A stretch of DNA of 64,000 nucleotides from Rhizobium cauense (GTDB lineage: Bacteria > Pseudomonadota > Alphaproteobacteria > Rhizobiales > Rhizobiaceae). Each line of letters begins with the position of its first letter. Within the stretch, counting starts at the first letter, position 1. Positions 35,067-44,465 of the stretch are shown here, piece by piece. The stretch covers positions 419,194 to 483,193 of the forward strand of contig NZ_JAEUAT010000004.1 of NCBI RefSeq assembly GCF_019511525.1. The letters are read 5' to 3'. Position numbers and translations under genes: made by a program. The notes beneath the pieces were generated by a model. The model was not told the origin of the DNA, did not search any database, and saw nothing but the letters and a program-made list of their open reading frames with translations.

Positions 35067-36437
35067 TTACCCCTGCATGCGCGCCGGGATTGCGTTCGGC
35101 GAAGTGCCAGTCGGCAAAGCAGCGTCATTTCGTTCAGACTTCCGGGATCGCATTCTTATCGAACAGGCAAAACACGTGGCTGCAAAAAGCAATGAATAGG
35201 ATTCGCCGATTGCAAGCCGGTTGTTTGAGTTGCTGAGGATTGTGAAGGCAAAATAGACAGCAAAAGTAAGGTAGCAGGCAAAGGCGCTCCTGCTTATTAC
35301 GCCCGCCGACGACGCCTGAAAAACGCGGTAGATGGCCGACACGACGATCGCCGCCAGTATCGCGAGGCCAACGAAGCCGTAGCGGACCAGAATCTCAAGA
35401 TAGCCATTGTGCATGAGCGTGTAGGTAACGCTGTTGGCATATGGGGTCGTGCGCCAAACTGTAAGCCACTGGTTCCCGTTTCCAAAGAGCGGCGCAGCCG
35501 AGATAACATCGAGTGCATTGCTCCACAGCTGCAACCGCTCATCCAAAGAGATTGGCGTCTCCGACGACACAATCGCATCCTGCATGATCCGCTGCAGGGG
35601 GACGCCGCTATCCAATCGACCTGTGATCGTCACCACCGAGTTGAGGGTGGCGCCGCCAAAGTGTGCCACATTGTCACGAACCTCGTAGACACCCCATGTC
35701 AACAGTATGACCCCACCAAGGGCGGCTGCGAGCACTGTCTTTCGCCTGAAATAGAGAAGTGTCGCTGCAGCCATGATGCAAAGAGCTGGCAGCAACGCAA
35801 GCCATACACCCTTCGATTTGGCGCCATAGATATTGAAGGTCGCCAATCCCATTACGATGACCGCGATCGAAAGAATAAACAGCTTGCTCCGCAACGAGCT
35901 ACCGATCTCCCATTGATGCAGTGCCCAATAGAAGGCTCCGATGAAAATGAAGCCGCAACCGACCGCGCCGTGGATCGAATTGTGATGGAGTAGAGGAGAT
36001 ATCTGAACGCCAGCGTGGATCGCCGAGTATGGCGTCGAGAAGATAAAGAGGATCAGCGCGCTACAGAAAAAGGCCAGGAAAACTGGCTTGACGAGGCCCC
36101 AGCTCATGTGGAGTGCCACGCCCATTGCGGGAAAGAAGATCGCAAAGGCGTAAAGCCACTCCGACGCACCTCGTTCGCCCACGACAACCAATCCGAAGAG
36201 GAACCGCGAGAGAGCAAGGACGCCCCAGGCAACACAGAGGATCGCTAGCCAGTCGCCGCGGACCGCACGGGAGTCGGCCTTTCGGATGAAGAAGGTGAAC
36301 CCCATCAACAGCAGTGCTGCGTATCGATAGACGTCACTTTCGATCAGCGTTGCAGACATCATCGCCAACCACAGCAAGCCGACGCCGAAATCGGCGATGA
36401 CCGACTTCACTTCACTTCGCAATGTCAACCGCCTCAT
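35067..36437 (-). CDS. O-antigen ligase/Wzy-like membrane protein
   Basis: A 456-residue inner-membrane protein with about eleven segments and a large periplasmic loop (about residues 265-345) that includes DERLQLWSNALDVISAAPLFGN and HNGYLEILVRYG, the Wzy_C/WaaL pattern. The start at 36437 (MRRLTLRSE) is chosen because the longer frame runs through the next gene. It overlaps the GT25 gene by 4 bases and precedes the dehydratase by 5 bases, so it is part of one operon. It is the second Wzy-like gene here, so two different polymers are probable. Ligase and polymerase cannot be told apart by sequence alone. Confidence 0.82.
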   Translation of the reverse strand: MRRLTLRSEVKSVIADFGVGLLWLAMMSATLIESDVYRYAALLLMGFTFFIRKADSRAVRGDWLAILCVAWGVLALSRFLFGLVVVGERGASEWLYAFAIFFPAMGVALHMSWGLVKPVFLAFFCSALILFIFSTPYSAIHAGVQISPLLHHNSIHGAVGCGFIFIGAFYWALHQWEIGSSLRSKLFILSIAVIVMGLATFNIYGAKSKGVWLALLPALCIMAAATLLYFRRKTVLAAALGGVILLTWGVYEVRDNVAHFGGATLNSVVTITGRLDSGVPLQRIMQDAIVSSETPISLDERLQLWSNALDVISAAPLFGNGNQWLTVWRTTPYANSVTYTLMHNGYLEILVRYGFVGLAILAAIVVSAIYRVFQASSAGVISRSAFACYLTFAVYFAFTILSNSNNRLAIGESYSLLFAATCFACSIRMRSRKSERNDAALPTGTSPNAIPARMQG

Positions 36438-37213
36438 GAGAATGCATACCGGATTCGGCGCGCATATTCGATCAAGCGAAGAAAATGGGTTCCAATTTTT
36501 CGGGGTCCTCGCAACTTGACGGCACGATACTGGGCTCTGCTGGCAATCTGGCTCACCGCGGAGCGCTCGGACAGTTCGACGATGTTTTGCCGTACGGTAT
36601 AGATGCTGACACCCGTCTCCCATCCTCGCTCAAGCGTCATGTCGTATGGAAATTCGATGTTGTCGGCTCTCTTCAACAGCTTTCGGGCGCCTTCGCGTGT
36701 GACCAGGTAACAGGCGGCAGATCCCTGCGGGCCGTGCAGACAGCGTCCAACCGCGTCTCCATACTCCGAAACAGCCACCGTCCGACACCATTTTGATCTG
36801 TGGTTGAGCAACTTTACCACCTCAGCAGACGGGACCGCTTTCAGGATCGCAGCCGCCCTGAGGGTGAAATCCTGGCGCAGTTCGACGTCGTCTTCCATAA
36901 TGATGGCATTTTCGTAGTTGCTCGAAAGAAATGCTTCCAAGGCCCTCATATGGGCTCGATAACAGCCATACTCGCCAGGCAGCATCTGCCGGCCGTTCTG
37001 GCGCACGAACTCTTTCTCGTTGAACCCTGACCGTTGTGCCGGTGGAATCGACGTTCCGTCGACGCCCGGGATCCGATCAAGATGAATGCCAGCCGTGGTC
37101 GCTTGAGACGATACTTCTGCCCAGCGCCTTGAGGAGCTGTCGAGATTAATCACATACGCGCCGATCAAACCTTGCGAAGTCGTCATTCCTGTTGCCATGT
37201 TCAATTCGAGCAT
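36434..37213 (-). CDS. Family 25 glycosyltransferase (LPS/capsule type)
   Basis: A 259-residue GT25 protein. The core shows GAYVINLDSSSRRW near the N-terminus, GEYGCYRAHMRALEAFL, then NAIIMEDDVEL with the metal-binding acidic triplet, and AYLVTREGARKLL-like segments further on. Such enzymes transfer galactose or related sugars onto LPS or capsule. The start is uncertain: ATG 37213 is given; a TTG at 37291 is behind GGGAG, and an ATG also lies closer to the domain. It is the first gene of the minus-strand operon with the Wzy-like, dehydratase, reductase and transferase genes. Confidence 0.78.
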   Translation of the reverse strand: MLELNMATGMTTSQGLIGAYVINLDSSSRRWAEVSSQATTAGIHLDRIPGVDGTSIPPAQRSGFNEKEFVRQNGRQMLPGEYGCYRAHMRALEAFLSSNYENAIIMEDDVELRQDFTLRAAAILKAVPSAEVVKLLNHRSKWCRTVAVSEYGDAVGRCLHGPQGSAACYLVTREGARKLLKRADNIEFPYDMTLERGWETGVSIYTVRQNIVELSERSAVSQIASRAQYRAVKLRGPRKIGTHFLRLIEYARRIRYAFS

Positions 37214-37698
37214 ATGTTCCGCGTCGTTTGTGGCACTCGTTGAGCGCTGCTTTCCACCTTCTGCTTCCGAAGCGATCGCAGAAAACTGCAAAAATCGGCC
37301 GGTATCTCCCGCAGTGTAACCGATATTATTTCTGTTTTTGCTGATCTACAACATCTTCTGCGTGTGCGTCCACAATTGCGGTCCGCAATATTCTTGCTCA
37401 TCGGCAGCAACCGCTCGTTTTCTAGTCACGTCCCAAGCTCCTATCGTCCGTCTCGGGCCACGAAACAAGTTTGATTCCGATTGTAAACAGCAATTTTCAG
37501 TATCAAATTGTGTGCGTGCGATGGTTATTGCCGAAGCCAGCTCGGCATGACATTCATTCATCAGGCAGACGAGACGCATGAGCGAGGTAACACGCTTAAG
37601 TTGGCGGGGCCTCGGGTGATCGCACTTGCGTGTGTTCGAGCCTCTGTTAAGCATTGCTCGTTGGAAAAAACGAAACGCAAACGAAAGAGACAGGACAG
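37214..37698. promoter_or_regulatory. Divergent promoter region with inverted repeat
   Basis: About 485 bases between the GT25 operon and the DeoR-type regulator, read in opposite directions. It contains a perfect inverted repeat, ATTGCGG-T-CCGCAAT (37375-37389), a candidate operator for either side. Other frames in it are not convincing. No hairpin-plus-T terminator was seen. Confidence 0.4.
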
Positions 37699-38469
37699 AT
37701 GTTCCTGAGCGATCGTCAAACGGAAATAGTCGGAATGGCCAAGTCGAATGGCCGCGTTTTCGTCGAGGAGTTGGCTGCCCATTTCTCAGTCACACCTCAG
37801 ACGATACGAAAGGATCTGAATGATCTTTGCGATGCACAGATTTTGACGCGCGTGCACGGCGGCGCCACATTTCCGAGTGGCACCGAGAATGTAAAGTATG
37901 AGGCAAGGCGCCAGATTGCCGCCGCCGAAAAGCAGGCGATCGGAGTGGCGGCGGCTGGTCTGATCCCCAATAAAGCCTCGCTCTTCATCAACATTGGGAC
38001 GACGACCGAGGCCGTGGGCGAGGCACTGACAAACCATCACGAACTGATGGTCATTACCAACAACATCAATGTCGCCAACCGACTGCGGCTGCTGCCGGCG
38101 ATTGAGGTCGTCATTGCAGGTGGTGTCGTTCGCGCCTCCGACGGAGGTATCGTGGGCGAGGCTGCTGTCGACTTCATCAGGCAGTTCAAGGTGGATTATG
38201 CCGTCATCGGTGCATCTGCGATCGACGAGGACGGTGCGCTGCTCGACTACGATTTTCGCGAAGTCAAAGTGGCGCAGGCCATCATTGCGAACGCCCGCCA
38301 CGTCATTTTGGTGGCCGATTCGACAAAATTCGAGCGCACCGCTCCCGTTCGCATAGCGCAGCTTCCGCAGGTCCATACATTCATCACTGACCGGTGCATC
38401 ACGCCTTCAATCCGTCGCCTCTGTCAGGAAAATAGCGTGAAATTGATTGAAACCGGTTCGGCGCAGTGA
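37699..38469 (+). CDS. DeoR/GlpR-family transcriptional regulator
   Basis: A 256-residue regulator. The N-terminal winged HTH (about residues 5-55) reads SDRQTEIVGMAKSNGRVFVE then LAAHFSVTPQTIRKDLNDLC, the DeoR signature; the C-terminal sugar-phosphate sensor domain has INIGTTTEAVGEAL and FKVDYAVIGASAIDEDG. The best match by eye is GlpR, which responds to glycerol-3-phosphate. The ATG at 37699 is preferred over 37654 since the HTH then starts at the proper distance. Its target operon is not adjacent; the next gene is an unrelated YbaK protein. Confidence 0.86.
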   Translation: MFLSDRQTEIVGMAKSNGRVFVEELAAHFSVTPQTIRKDLNDLCDAQILTRVHGGATFPSGTENVKYEARRQIAAAEKQAIGVAAAGLIPNKASLFINIGTTTEAVGEALTNHHELMVITNNINVANRLRLLPAIEVVIAGGVVRASDGGIVGEAAVDFIRQFKVDYAVIGASAIDEDGALLDYDFREVKVAQAIIANARHVILVADSTKFERTAPVRIAQLPQVHTFITDRCITPSIRRLCQENSVKLIETGSAQ

Positions 38470-38515
38470 AAATTATGGGGTTCATTCCGTCAAGGTCATG
38501 CGCTAGCCTTCAATT

Positions 38516-38974
38516 ATGAGTCTAGAAACCGTCCGCGCGTTCCTGAACGCACATGCTCCCGATATTGAGATCATCGAAACCGCTGAAAGCTCGTCGACAG
38601 TGGCCTTGGCAGCCGAGGCACATGGCGTCGATCCCGCTCAGATCGCCAAGACGATCTGTCTGCGTGTTGGCGAAGAAATCATGCTTCTCGTAGCCAGCGG
38701 TCTCGCGCGGCTGGACAACAGGAAGTTCAAGGACACCTTCGGAGGCAAGGCGCGCATGCTCGGACCTCAGGAAGTTGTGGAAATCACCAGCCATCCCGTC
38801 GGAGGGGTGTGCCCCTTTGGATTGCCGACTGTGCTGCCCATTTATTGCGACGTCTCACTGAGGCGTTTTGATGAAGTGGTCCCAGCGGCCGGTTCGACCA
38901 ACTCGGCCGTTCGGATATCAACACAGCGTTTGGCGGAACTCGCCGGCGCGACCTGGGTTGATGTCTGTCAGTAA
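38516..38974 (+). CDS. YbaK/EbsC-type aminoacyl-tRNA editing protein
   Basis: A 152-residue single-domain protein of the YbaK/ProX editing family, which hydrolyses misacylated tRNA (e.g. Cys- or Ala-tRNA-Pro) in trans. Visible marks are SSSTVALAAEAHGVDPAQIAKT, the Lys of IAKTICLR, and HPVGGVCPFGL with the GxxxP loop. No signal peptide, so cytoplasmic. It starts 46 bases after the DeoR gene, possibly with its own promoter. The exact tRNA substrate cannot be assigned. Confidence 0.85.
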   Translation: MSLETVRAFLNAHAPDIEIIETAESSSTVALAAEAHGVDPAQIAKTICLRVGEEIMLLVASGLARLDNRKFKDTFGGKARMLGPQEVVEITSHPVGGVCPFGLPTVLPIYCDVSLRRFDEVVPAAGSTNSAVRISTQRLAELAGATWVDVCQ

Positions 38975-39061
38975 AGATCTGCACACGCAAAGCTTCAAAC
39001 CTGTAAAGCAGTTCCTATATAGGTTCCTGACACGCCATTCATCATGACAGGAGAGATCTGG

Positions 39062-40060
39062 ATGCCTCGTGCCGTTTCGCGTTTTGCCAAGATTGTGGCG
39101 ATTGCCACCCTGACAGGCGCTACCGTATTTGCCTCGATCGGCGAGGCTGATGCGCGGCGCGCAGGAGGCTCGGGGTTCGGCAGTCGCGGCACCCGCACCT
39201 TTCAGGCGCCTCCGGCCACTAGCACGGCGCCGTCGCCGGCTGCGCCGATCGAACGCTCGATGACGCCTCGTTCGCAGACCACTTCACCTTCGACAGCACA
39301 GCAACCTCAAAACACCCAGAGGCCTGGCCTGTTCAACGGCGGCTTCGGTCGATCCATGGTTGGCGGCCTCATTGCTGGTGGCCTCCTTGGCATGCTGCTC
39401 GGCCACGGTTTCGGCGGTGGCTTCGGTTTCCTCGGAATGCTATTGCAAATCGCCCTGATTGCGATCGCGATCTCCTTTGCGATGCGCTATTTTGCCAACC
39501 GCCGTCAGCCCGCCTATGGCCCTTCCGGCAGCGTCGGGACCAGCAGGATGGCACCGGGTGACAACAGGTCGTTTCAAATCCCATCCATCGGGTCAGGGGC
39601 TGGCTATGCGCAAAGGCAGCCAACCACGAAACCTCAGGACGAGATCGGCTTGAGCCAACGCGATCTTGACCGTTTCGAGCAATTGCTGACAGAGGTGCAG
39701 ACAGCTTACGGCGCCGAAGACTATGGCACGCTGCGTCGTCTGACCACACCAGAGGCGATGTCCTACCTTGCCGAGGAACTCGGCGAGAATGCAACGAACG
39801 GTGTGCGTAACGACGTCTCGAACGTAAAATTGCTGCAGGGCGATATCGCAGAGGCTTGGCGCGAGGATGGGGCGGACTACGCAACGCTTGCCATGCGATA
39901 CTCGTCGATCGACGCCCTCGTCGAGCGCGAGAATGGCAAGCTTGTCAGCGGTGACAATAATCGCCCGACGGAAACCACGGAAGTCTGGACGTTCGTGCGC
40001 AAGGGCGGAAATGAATGGAAGCTCGCCGCAATCCAGGGAACCGAGCAACGCGCCGCGTAA
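39062..40060 (+). CDS. Tim44-like domain membrane protein
   Basis: A 332-residue protein with an N-terminal signal or anchor (residues 5-30, ending GEADA), a Ser/Pro/Thr/Gln-rich low-complexity spacer (30-95), a Gly-rich membrane hairpin (GGLIAGGLLGMLLGHGFGGG then LLQIALIAIAISFAMRYF, about 100-150) and a C-terminal Tim44-like domain (about 200-325, DRFEQLLTEVQTAYGAEDYG). The ATG at 39062 sits 8 bases after CAGGAGAG and is preferred to 39044. Such proteins are common in alphaproteobacteria and of unclear function, perhaps related to the mitochondrial Tim44 import motor by descent. Confidence 0.82.
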   Translation: MPRAVSRFAKIVAIATLTGATVFASIGEADARRAGGSGFGSRGTRTFQAPPATSTAPSPAAPIERSMTPRSQTTSPSTAQQPQNTQRPGLFNGGFGRSMVGGLIAGGLLGMLLGHGFGGGFGFLGMLLQIALIAIAISFAMRYFANRRQPAYGPSGSVGTSRMAPGDNRSFQIPSIGSGAGYAQRQPTTKPQDEIGLSQRDLDRFEQLLTEVQTAYGAEDYGTLRRLTTPEAMSYLAEELGENATNGVRNDVSNVKLLQGDIAEAWREDGADYATLAMRYSSIDALVERENGKLVSGDNNRPTETTEVWTFVRKGGNEWKLAAIQGTEQRAA

Positions 40061-40076
40061 CCGCGGCGCAAGCTTA

Positions 40077-40748
40077 TCAGACTTCCTGCGCAGCAGCGGG
40101 AACGACCCAAAGCGGTCGGTCTTCCCGCTTAGGGCGAGTTGTTGGTGTCGCCTGATCCTCCACGGCCAGGGCTTCGTCACCGTCCTGGGCATCCACTTCG
40201 TAGGCGTAGTCGTAGAGCATTTCGCACGCGCGTTCGTTGGCCCTGATCTTGGCCTCCGTCTCCCCAATCGCGGTTGCGATTGCCTTGATACGGGCTCGCA
40301 ACATCGAGCCCAGGATATCAGTCGCAGGTCGCTTGTCCAGGCGCTCCAGGTGATGCTCGATGCGTGAGGAGTGCCGCTCGAGCTCGCGTTTGCTGAAGCG
40401 CGCCTTTCGCATTTCCTCCGACAGGTCGGATCTCATTCGCGCCAAGGGATCGAAAGTGCCTGGCTCGCGCTCGTCCAACGTCAGTTGATTGACCAGCTTC
40501 TCAATAACCATCAGGGCTTGTAAATCGACGGGGTCGGCGAGTTCCACGTCATAACCAGTGTCATCGAAAACCTTTCTACGCACCGGATCCAACAGCAGTT
40601 CGTAGGCCTTCTGTACACGGCTGAATGCATCCGGGTCACCGCCTGAGTCGGGGTGCGTCGCCTTCGCGCGACGCCGATACGCGGCCTTCACCTGGTCGTC
40701 GGTTGCATCGCGCCGGACGCCGAGAATCTCATAAGGATTGGTCACCAT
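40077..40748 (-). CDS. J-domain (DnaJ-like) protein
   Basis: A 223-residue protein with an N-terminal J domain (residues 4-65): YEILGVRRDATDDQVKAAYR, the HPD motif (HPDSGGDPDAF) and AYELLLDPVRR. The rest is charged and helical and has no zinc finger or client-binding domain, so it is a class C (type III) co-chaperone that should stimulate DnaK. The ATG at 40748 matches the normal J-domain start; the 18 upstream codons do not. It converges with the Tim44-like gene with 16 bases between. Confidence 0.85.
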   Translation of the reverse strand: MVTNPYEILGVRRDATDDQVKAAYRRRAKATHPDSGGDPDAFSRVQKAYELLLDPVRRKVFDDTGYDVELADPVDLQALMVIEKLVNQLTLDEREPGTFDPLARMRSDLSEEMRKARFSKRELERHSSRIEHHLERLDKRPATDILGSMLRARIKAIATAIGETEAKIRANERACEMLYDYAYEVDAQDGDEALAVEDQATPTTRPKREDRPLWVVPAAAQEV

Positions 40749-41181
40749 CCCTCCGTCGTTGTTCGGACATTGCCGTGACACCCATGAAGGGTATTCGTCC
40801 ATCGAGGCCTTCTTCTACCATCACTGGGGCGGAGTTTGGACAAAAAGAATAAAGAAATCGATGAAGAGGACGCCGAATTCAACAAGGCAGTTTTCCGCGA
40901 GGTGCACGAATTTTGCCCCCTATTAGGCTGCGATAAACGCCAGCGCAGACAGTGAATGCCGACAAATGCGACGTTTGCAGCTGCTGGTGCCGATCTGTCT
41001 CGTTTAGAGCTCACGTGAAAGCACAGTCTGCGCCATGTCGGCAGGAGAAATAACGCATGCCCAGCCTGCTGCTTAATCGATATAATAGAACGGCCCGCGT
41101 TGACGCTTTTTGTCAAATCGAGTTCTATCCGCCACCATTTGTCCGGCCCGAGGTGGGGGCGGGGAGTTCGGAGGAGGTTAT
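40749..41181. other. Intergenic region upstream of panC
   Basis: About 430 bases between the divergent J-domain gene and panC. The end has a strong ribosome binding site, GGAGGAGG, before ATG 41182. Short frames are open but not plausible genes. Both promoters must lie here; no clear operator was recognised. Confidence 0.45.
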
Positions 41182-42057
41182 ATGCGTGTTGTCCGTACAA
41201 TAGCAGAGTTGCGAGACCAGCTTTGCGGCTGGCGGCGCGAGGGCAGGGCGATCGGCTTTGTACCGACCATGGGGTTCCTGCATGTCGGGCACATGGAGTT
41301 GGTGGCCCGCGCCCGCAAGGAAAATGACGTGAGCGTCGTCTCGATTTTCGTCAATCCGCTGCAGTTTGGTCCAAATGAGGATCTCGCCAAATATCCGCGC
41401 GATCTGGCTCGTGACAGCGCCATGCTCGACGCTGCCGGTGTCGATATCCTGTTTGCGCCTGATGTCAGTGACATGTATCCGCGGCCGATGCTGACGGTTG
41501 TCGATGTGCCGGTACTTGGAAACCAGCTCGAAGGAGAGGCGAGGCCGGGACACTTCGCGGGTGTTGCGACCGTCGTGACGAAGCTCTTCAATATTGTTCA
41601 GCCGGATAGCGCTTATTTTGGCGAGAAGGACTATCAGCAGGTCGCACTGATCAAACGGATGGCCGAGGATCTTGCCCAGCCCGTGCGGGTTGTTGCGGTG
41701 CCAACGGTTCGGGAGGCCGATGGGCTCGCTTGCTCATCGCGCAACGTCTATCTCAATGAGCGCGAACGAGCGGCGGCCATTATTGTGCCGAACGCATTGG
41801 CAGAAGCCGAACGCCTTTATGCCAATGGTTGCAGTGACCCGAATGAAATGGAGCTCGCGTTAAGGAAATTCATAGCCGCAGAACCGCTCGCCACCCCCGA
41901 GGTCGTCGCCGTGCGTGATCCTGAGACCCTGGAGCGCCTGGCCTCGCTGCAGGGCGGTCCGGTGCTTGTCGCGCTTTTTGTGCGCATCGGAGCGACAAGG
42001 CTCCTCGATAACCGGGTTATAGGTGCGAGATCCCTCGAGAGTTCGAGGGCCGCATAG
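41182..42057 (+). CDS. panC: Pantothenate synthetase
   Basis: A 291-residue enzyme that joins pantoate and beta-alanine with ATP to make pantothenate, the last step before coenzyme A synthesis. The nucleotide-binding HIGH-like motif is here [11 protein letters not shown], after [43 protein letters not shown] and SSRNVYL are further PanC signatures. The start at 41182 follows GGAGGAGG; the longer frame is not PanC-like. The stop overlaps panB by one base, so the two are one operon. panCB operons are also found on large plasmids of R. etli and R. leguminosarum. Confidence 0.96.
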   Translation: MRVVRTIAELRDQLCGWRREGRAIGFVPTMGFLHVGHMELVARARKENDVSVVSIFVNPLQFGPNEDLAKYPRDLARDSAMLDAAGVDILFAPDVSDMYPRPMLTVVDVPVLGNQLEGEARPGHFAGVATVVTKLFNIVQPDSAYFGEKDYQQVALIKRMAEDLAQPVRVVAVPTVREADGLACSSRNVYLNERERAAAIIVPNALAEAERLYANGCSDPNEMELALRKFIAAEPLATPEVVAVRDPETLERLASLQGGPVLVALFVRIGATRLLDNRVIGARSLESSRAA

Positions 42058-42878
42058 TGAGCACGCACGGCAAGCAAAAGCGACTGACGACGGCTTCGAT
42101 CCGGGCGATGAAAGGCAAAGAACGCGTGGTGTGCCTCACCGCCTACACCACGCCGATTGCACGCTTGCTCGATGAGCACTGCGACCTTCTCCTGGTCGGC
42201 GATTCGCTCGGCATGGTACTGTACGGCATGGAGACGACTGTTGGCGTCACGCTCGACATGATGGCTGCACACGGTCGTGCGGTGATGCGCGGCGTCTCGC
42301 ATGCTTGCGTCATTGTGGACCTTCCCTTCGGGAGCTACCAGGAGTCAAAGGAGCAGGCCTTCCGCAGTGCTGTCCGGCTGATGCAGGAAGCGGGATGCGA
42401 TGGCGTGAAGCTTGAGGGCGGCGAGGAAATGGCAGAAACGGTCGCTTTTCTGACCGCCAGGGGCGTGCCCGTCTTCGGTCACGTCGGGTTGATGCCACAG
42501 CTTGTGAACGTTGCCGGCGGCTTCAGGTCGCTTGGGCACACGGATGAGGAGGCGGCAAAGATCAGCCGAGATGCGCTCGCCGTTGCCGAAGCGGGTGCCT
42601 TTGCGATCGTTGTCGAGGGTACCGTCGAGCCGGTGGCACGCGAAATCACAGCATCACTTGGCGTGCCGACCATAGGTATTGGTGCGTCGCCGGCCTGTGA
42701 CGGGCAAGTTCTTGTTTCAGACGACATGCTGGGCTTGTTCACTGACTTCAAGCCACGCTTCGTCAAACGTTTTGCGGAGCTTGGTCCGTTGGTGTCGCAA
42801 GCTGCTCAAAGCTATGCCGAGGAAGTTCGAACGGGACAATTCCCGGCACAGGAGCACACATTCCAGCCAAAACGCTAG
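42057..42878 (+). CDS. panB: 3-methyl-2-oxobutanoate hydroxymethyltransferase
   Basis: A 273-residue TIM-barrel enzyme that makes ketopantoate from alpha-ketoisovalerate and methylenetetrahydrofolate. Metal-binding and substrate residues are in [43 protein letters not shown] and HVGLMPQ. The start is a GTG that overlaps the panC stop (TAGTG), giving a normal N-terminus and translational coupling. Length is the usual one for PanB. With panC it covers two of the steps to pantothenate. Confidence 0.96.
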   Translation: MSTHGKQKRLTTASIRAMKGKERVVCLTAYTTPIARLLDEHCDLLLVGDSLGMVLYGMETTVGVTLDMMAAHGRAVMRGVSHACVIVDLPFGSYQESKEQAFRSAVRLMQEAGCDGVKLEGGEEMAETVAFLTARGVPVFGHVGLMPQLVNVAGGFRSLGHTDEEAAKISRDALAVAEAGAFAIVVEGTVEPVAREITASLGVPTIGIGASPACDGQVLVSDDMLGLFTDFKPRFVKRFAELGPLVSQAAQSYAEEVRTGQFPAQEHTFQPKR

Positions 42879-42908
42879 GTTTGGGCGTATATAGGGTGAC
42901 TGGGAAAA

Positions 42909-44120
42909 TCAGCGTCCGTTGAGCCAGGCTGCGATCCCGCTGGCCGCAGCTCGCCCCGTGGCAAAGCACGCCGTCAACAGGTATCCGCCGGTCGGGGCTT
43001 CCCAATCAATCATTTCGCCCGCCACGAAGAGACCGGGGAGTGCCTTCAGCATATAGTTCCGGTCAATCCCGCCCCATTCAACCCCGCCTGCCGACGAGAT
43101 CGCTTCGGCAATCGGGCGGGGTGCGCTGATCGGGATCGGCAGAGCCTTGATCAGATTTGCTAGCCGTTGTGGATCTTGCAGATCTGCATCATCGGCCAAC
43201 TCGCGTACGAGGGCCGCTTTCACGCCATCGACGCCTGCCCCCTTTCGGAGCCGGTTTGACAAACTCGCCTTTTGATCCTGCTTGGCGATCTCACGAGCGA
43301 TGCGCTCCTGCGAGCGCCCTGGCATCAGGTCGACCTCAAGCGCTGTCGCCTTGCCGGTCGCGAGCCTGTTTCGCAGGGCGGTCGCATGGGCGTAGATGAG
43401 ACTGCCTTCGATGCCATGCCGCGTGATGACAAATTCGCCTGGGATAACGCCCGCCGTCGAGGTGGCGGTTACGGACTTGACGGGCTCGCCGGAGAACCGC
43501 TGGCGCAGGTGGTCGCTCCATTCGACATCGAAACCACAATTGGCGGGCTGAAAGTCGCCGATCGCGACGCCTTTTTCACTGAGCCAAGGTAACCAGCTGC
43601 CGTCGGAACCTAGTCGAGGCCAGCTTGCTCCACCAAGTGCGAGCAAGGCTGCGTCTGGATGAATTGTCATTGGCCCTTCGGGCGTTTGGATGATGTAGCC
43701 GCCATCGGAGAAACCGAACCAGCGATGTCGGGTGAGGATGGTGACGCCTTGCTGGTCAAGCCGTCGCAGCCAGGCGCGAAGAAGTGGTGAGGCCTTCATG
43801 ACCCTCGGAAACACGCGTCCAGAGGTCCCTATGAATGTTTCGGTACCAAGTCCTGCCGCCCAGGACCGCACATCGTTCGGTTTGAAGGCGTCCAGAGCAG
43901 CGCGCAGTCGGCTGTTTGACACGCCGAAGCGTGAACTGAAGCGGTCATATTCTTCGGAATGGGTTATATTGAGACCCGACTTGCCAGCGAGGAGAAACTT
44001 CCGCGCAACAGTCGGCATGGCCTCATAAACTGTTACTGCATACCCCGTCGATGACAGGCTTTCCGCAGCCATCAGGCCAGCGGGGCCGCCGCCGAGGATT
44101 GCGATTTGCTTTTTCACCAT
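42909..44120 (-). CDS. BaiN/HI0933-type FAD-dependent flavoprotein
   Basis: A 403-residue oxidoreductase. The N-terminus is a clear FAD Rossmann motif, AILGGGPAGLMAAESLSSTG, followed by ARKFLLAGKSGLNITHSE, the hallmark of the HI0933/YhiN family. The C-terminal LPGLFVAGEMIDWEAPTGGY is the second FAD contact. Length is normal. The substrate of this family is mostly unknown. The gene converges with panB, 30 bases apart. Confidence 0.88.
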   Translation of the reverse strand: MVKKQIAILGGGPAGLMAAESLSSTGYAVTVYEAMPTVARKFLLAGKSGLNITHSEEYDRFSSRFGVSNSRLRAALDAFKPNDVRSWAAGLGTETFIGTSGRVFPRVMKASPLLRAWLRRLDQQGVTILTRHRWFGFSDGGYIIQTPEGPMTIHPDAALLALGGASWPRLGSDGSWLPWLSEKGVAIGDFQPANCGFDVEWSDHLRQRFSGEPVKSVTATSTAGVIPGEFVITRHGIEGSLIYAHATALRNRLATGKATALEVDLMPGRSQERIAREIAKQDQKASLSNRLRKGAGVDGVKAALVRELADDADLQDPQRLANLIKALPIPISAPRPIAEAISSAGGVEWGGIDRNYMLKALPGLFVAGEMIDWEAPTGGYLLTACFATGRAAASGIAAWLNGR

Positions 44121-44261
44121 TGGCTTCGCCCGAGCACATACTCAAAAGCCTCTCATGGCTCGTGCGAGAGTGATGCGCAAGTGCGTCGTAATAGCCACCA
44201 GGTTTTGCCTCCTCCAAGTATGCGGAAGACGACAGTTCAGCCTGGTTGCCGGTCAAATCGA

Positions 44262-44465
44262 TCAGTCGACAACACGAGGCTTGAATTTCGGCGTCGCAGG
44301 CGTTTCTGCTTCCTTCATCGCCTCTTCGTGATACCAGCAGCTTTCGTAGACGGACGGAATCATATCCCGCTCGAGGTCGACCTTGGGGCTGCGCTCGACC
44401 GCAGCGAAGCGCTTCTTTGGAAATGTGTAGATAGTTGCAGTCCCGTGGTGCACACCAATAGCCAT
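44262..44465 (-). CDS. gstI: GstI-like glnII translational inhibitor
   Basis: A 67-residue small protein divergent from glnII (start MAIGVHHGTATIYTFPKKRF; ends TPKFKPRVVD). Its ATIYTFP motif and its place upstream of glnII match GstI of R. leguminosarum, a small protein that blocks translation of glnII mRNA. AAGGAGG lies 6 bases before the ATG at 44465, a strong ribosome binding site. No signal peptide or membrane segment. The assignment rests on size, motif memory and location, not on an alignment. Confidence 0.72.
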   Translation of the reverse strand: MAIGVHHGTATIYTFPKKRFAAVERSPKVDLERDMIPSVYESCWYHEEAMKEAETPATPKFKPRVVD

